Source: an uncultured Mesocricetibacter sp. (GTDB lineage: Bacteria > Pseudomonadota > Gammaproteobacteria > Enterobacterales > Pasteurellaceae). From it: a stretch of DNA of 6,915 nucleotides. The position numbers were made by a program, and so were the translations under genes. Positions 6,212 to 6,915 of this stretch are shown in pieces. The notes under the pieces are model-generated. The model did no database searches, was not told the origin of the DNA, and saw only the letters and a list, made by a program, of their open reading frames with translations. Each line of letters begins with the position of its first letter. Within the stretch, counting starts at the first letter, position 1. The DNA lies in assembly GCA_905373425.1 (NCBI GenBank), contig CAJPST010000117.1:1-6915 (forward strand). The letters are read 5' to 3'.

Positions 6212-6232
6212 CTCTGTCTGATTACAATTCAA

Positions 6233-6915
6233 TTAGCGAAACACCGCCATGTAATTCGCACTTACATCGCGATTAAGCCAAAATTGTCTGGTAAGCGGAT
6301 TGTAGTGATAACCTTTCATATCATAACATTCCAATTCTGCTTGATCGCACCAAGCCAATAACTCTGCGGGCTTGATAAATTTATCATAATCATGCGTACC
6401 TTTCGGTAGCATTTTCAACACATATTCTGCGCCTAGCACAACCAAAGCCCAGGCCTTTAATGTGCGGTTAATCGTCGAGAAAAAAATTATACCGTTTGGT
6501 TTTAACAATCGTTTGCAATTTATAATAACAGAACTTGGATCGGGCACGTGCTCCAACATTTCCATACAGGTAATAACATCAAATTTTTCTTCAGAAAGTG
6601 CGGTCGATTTTTCCGCCATTTTTTCAATAGTGGTTTGCAGATAAGCAATATTTAAGTCACTTTCCTGAGCATGTCTTCTAGCAACCTCTAGTGGCGCGAA
6701 AGACATATCGATCCCTGTCACATTTGCTCCCTGCATTGCCATTGCTTCCGACAAAATACCACCGCCACAACCTACATCTAATACACGCTTTCCCGCTAAA
6801 CCATGGCTGTGCTGTAAAATATACTTTAAGCGTAACGGATTCAGGCGATGGATCGGCTTAAAATCTCCCTGCGGATCCCACCAGCTTTCCGCCATTTTTT
6901 CAAATTTATCCAATT
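6233..6915 (-). CDS. ubiG: Ubiquinone biosynthesis O-methyltransferase UbiG (5' end cut by right window edge)
   Basis: UbiG is a SAM-dependent class I methyltransferase that performs both O-methylations of the ubiquinone ring. About 226 codons are visible; compared with E. coli UbiG (240 residues) roughly 12-16 N-terminal residues lie beyond the edge. The TTG at 6913 is an internal codon, since the E. coli protein has residues upstream of the corresponding KFEAVASRWWD. Numbering from that codon, visible features are KFEKMAESWWDPQGDFKPIH (3-22), NPLRL (25-29) and SAM motif I VLDVGCGGGILSEAMA (44-59). VTGIDMS (65-71), TCMEMLEHVPDP (115-126), the FFSTINR segment (144-150) and KGTHDYDKFIKPAEL (161-175) follow. 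The stop is TAA at 6235-6233, 21 bases from the terminator hairpin. A perfect uptake sequence lies at 6596-6604. Confidence 0.96.
   Translation of the reverse strand, partial: LDKFEKMAESWWDPQGDFKPIHRLNPLRLKYILQHSHGLAGKRVLDVGCGGGILSEAMAMQGANVTGIDMSFAPLEVARRHAQESDLNIAYLQTTIEKMAEKSTALSEEKFDVITCMEMLEHVPDPSSVIINCKRLLKPNGIIFFSTINRTLKAWALVVLGAEYVLKMLPKGTHDYDKFIKPAELLAWCDQAELECYDMKGYHYNPLTRQFWLNRDVSANYMAVFR
6596..6604 (+). repeat. DNA uptake signal sequence (USS), perfect core
   Basis: Perfect AAGTGCGGT followed by CGATTTTT, within ubiG in antisense (encoding S-T-A-L). Confidence 0.9.

Noticed and set aside
6459..6468. Further uptake sequences at 956-964, 3964-3972 and 6460-6468
   Set aside because: Each matches only 8 of 9 core positions, so they are not counted as USS features; they may be decayed copies or chance.
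6911..6913. TTG at 6913 as the ubiG start codon
   Set aside because: It sits inside the region conserved with other UbiG proteins, which have roughly 12-16 further residues upstream; the real start is outside the window.
1..6915. A mobile element, defence system or other novel accessory locus
   Set aside because: All coding space is taken by recognisable housekeeping or ECA genes with even base composition and uptake sequences; there is no transposase, integrase, att-like repeat or CRISPR array.

Overview
The window looks like chromosomal DNA of a Pasteurellaceae bacterium (Gammaproteobacteria). It holds at least six perfect copies of the 9-base uptake signal AAGTGCGGT (both orientations, about one per 1.15 kb), the Haemophilus influenzae-type DNA uptake sequence rather than the ACAAGCGGT type of the Actinobacillus pleuropneumoniae/Mannheimia haemolytica branch. 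The AT-rich codon use and the similarity of every protein to its enterobacterial counterpart fit this. The species cannot be fixed from the sequence alone; a Pasteurella, Aggregatibacter, Basfia or Actinobacillus succinogenes-like organism is plausible.

Layout: positions 1-4698 on the minus strand are the first five genes of an enterobacterial common antigen (ECA) type operon, transcribed from right to left as wecA - wzzE - wecB - wecC - wzxE (wzxE is cut by the left edge). The last three junctions overlap by 1 to 8 bases, so this is a tightly coupled operon. WecA starts the glycan by loading GlcNAc-1-P onto undecaprenyl phosphate. WecB and WecC make UDP-ManNAc and then UDP-ManNAcA, the second sugar. 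WzxE flips the finished lipid-linked unit, and WzzE sets the length of the polymer. Compared with E. coli, the block rffG-rffH-wecD-wecE (dTDP-Fuc4NAc synthesis) is missing between wecC and wzxE.

A 173-bp AT-rich divergent intergenic region (4699-4871) separates wecA from hemL. It contains two inverted repeats that may be operators. hemL (4872-6155, plus strand) encodes the PLP enzyme that makes 5-aminolevulinate for haem. It converges with ubiG (minus strand, cut by the right edge), which encodes a ubiquinone-pathway O-methyltransferase. Between them lies a bidirectional terminator built from two inverted uptake sequences.

All genes look intact apart from the two edge truncations. I see no mobile element, CRISPR array, tRNA, rRNA or recognisable defence or novel system. 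The more notable points are the condensed ECA gene order, a WzzE with a shortened periplasmic domain and a duplicated N-terminal peptide, the asymmetric uptake-sequence terminator, and the inverted repeat over the presumed hemL start region.
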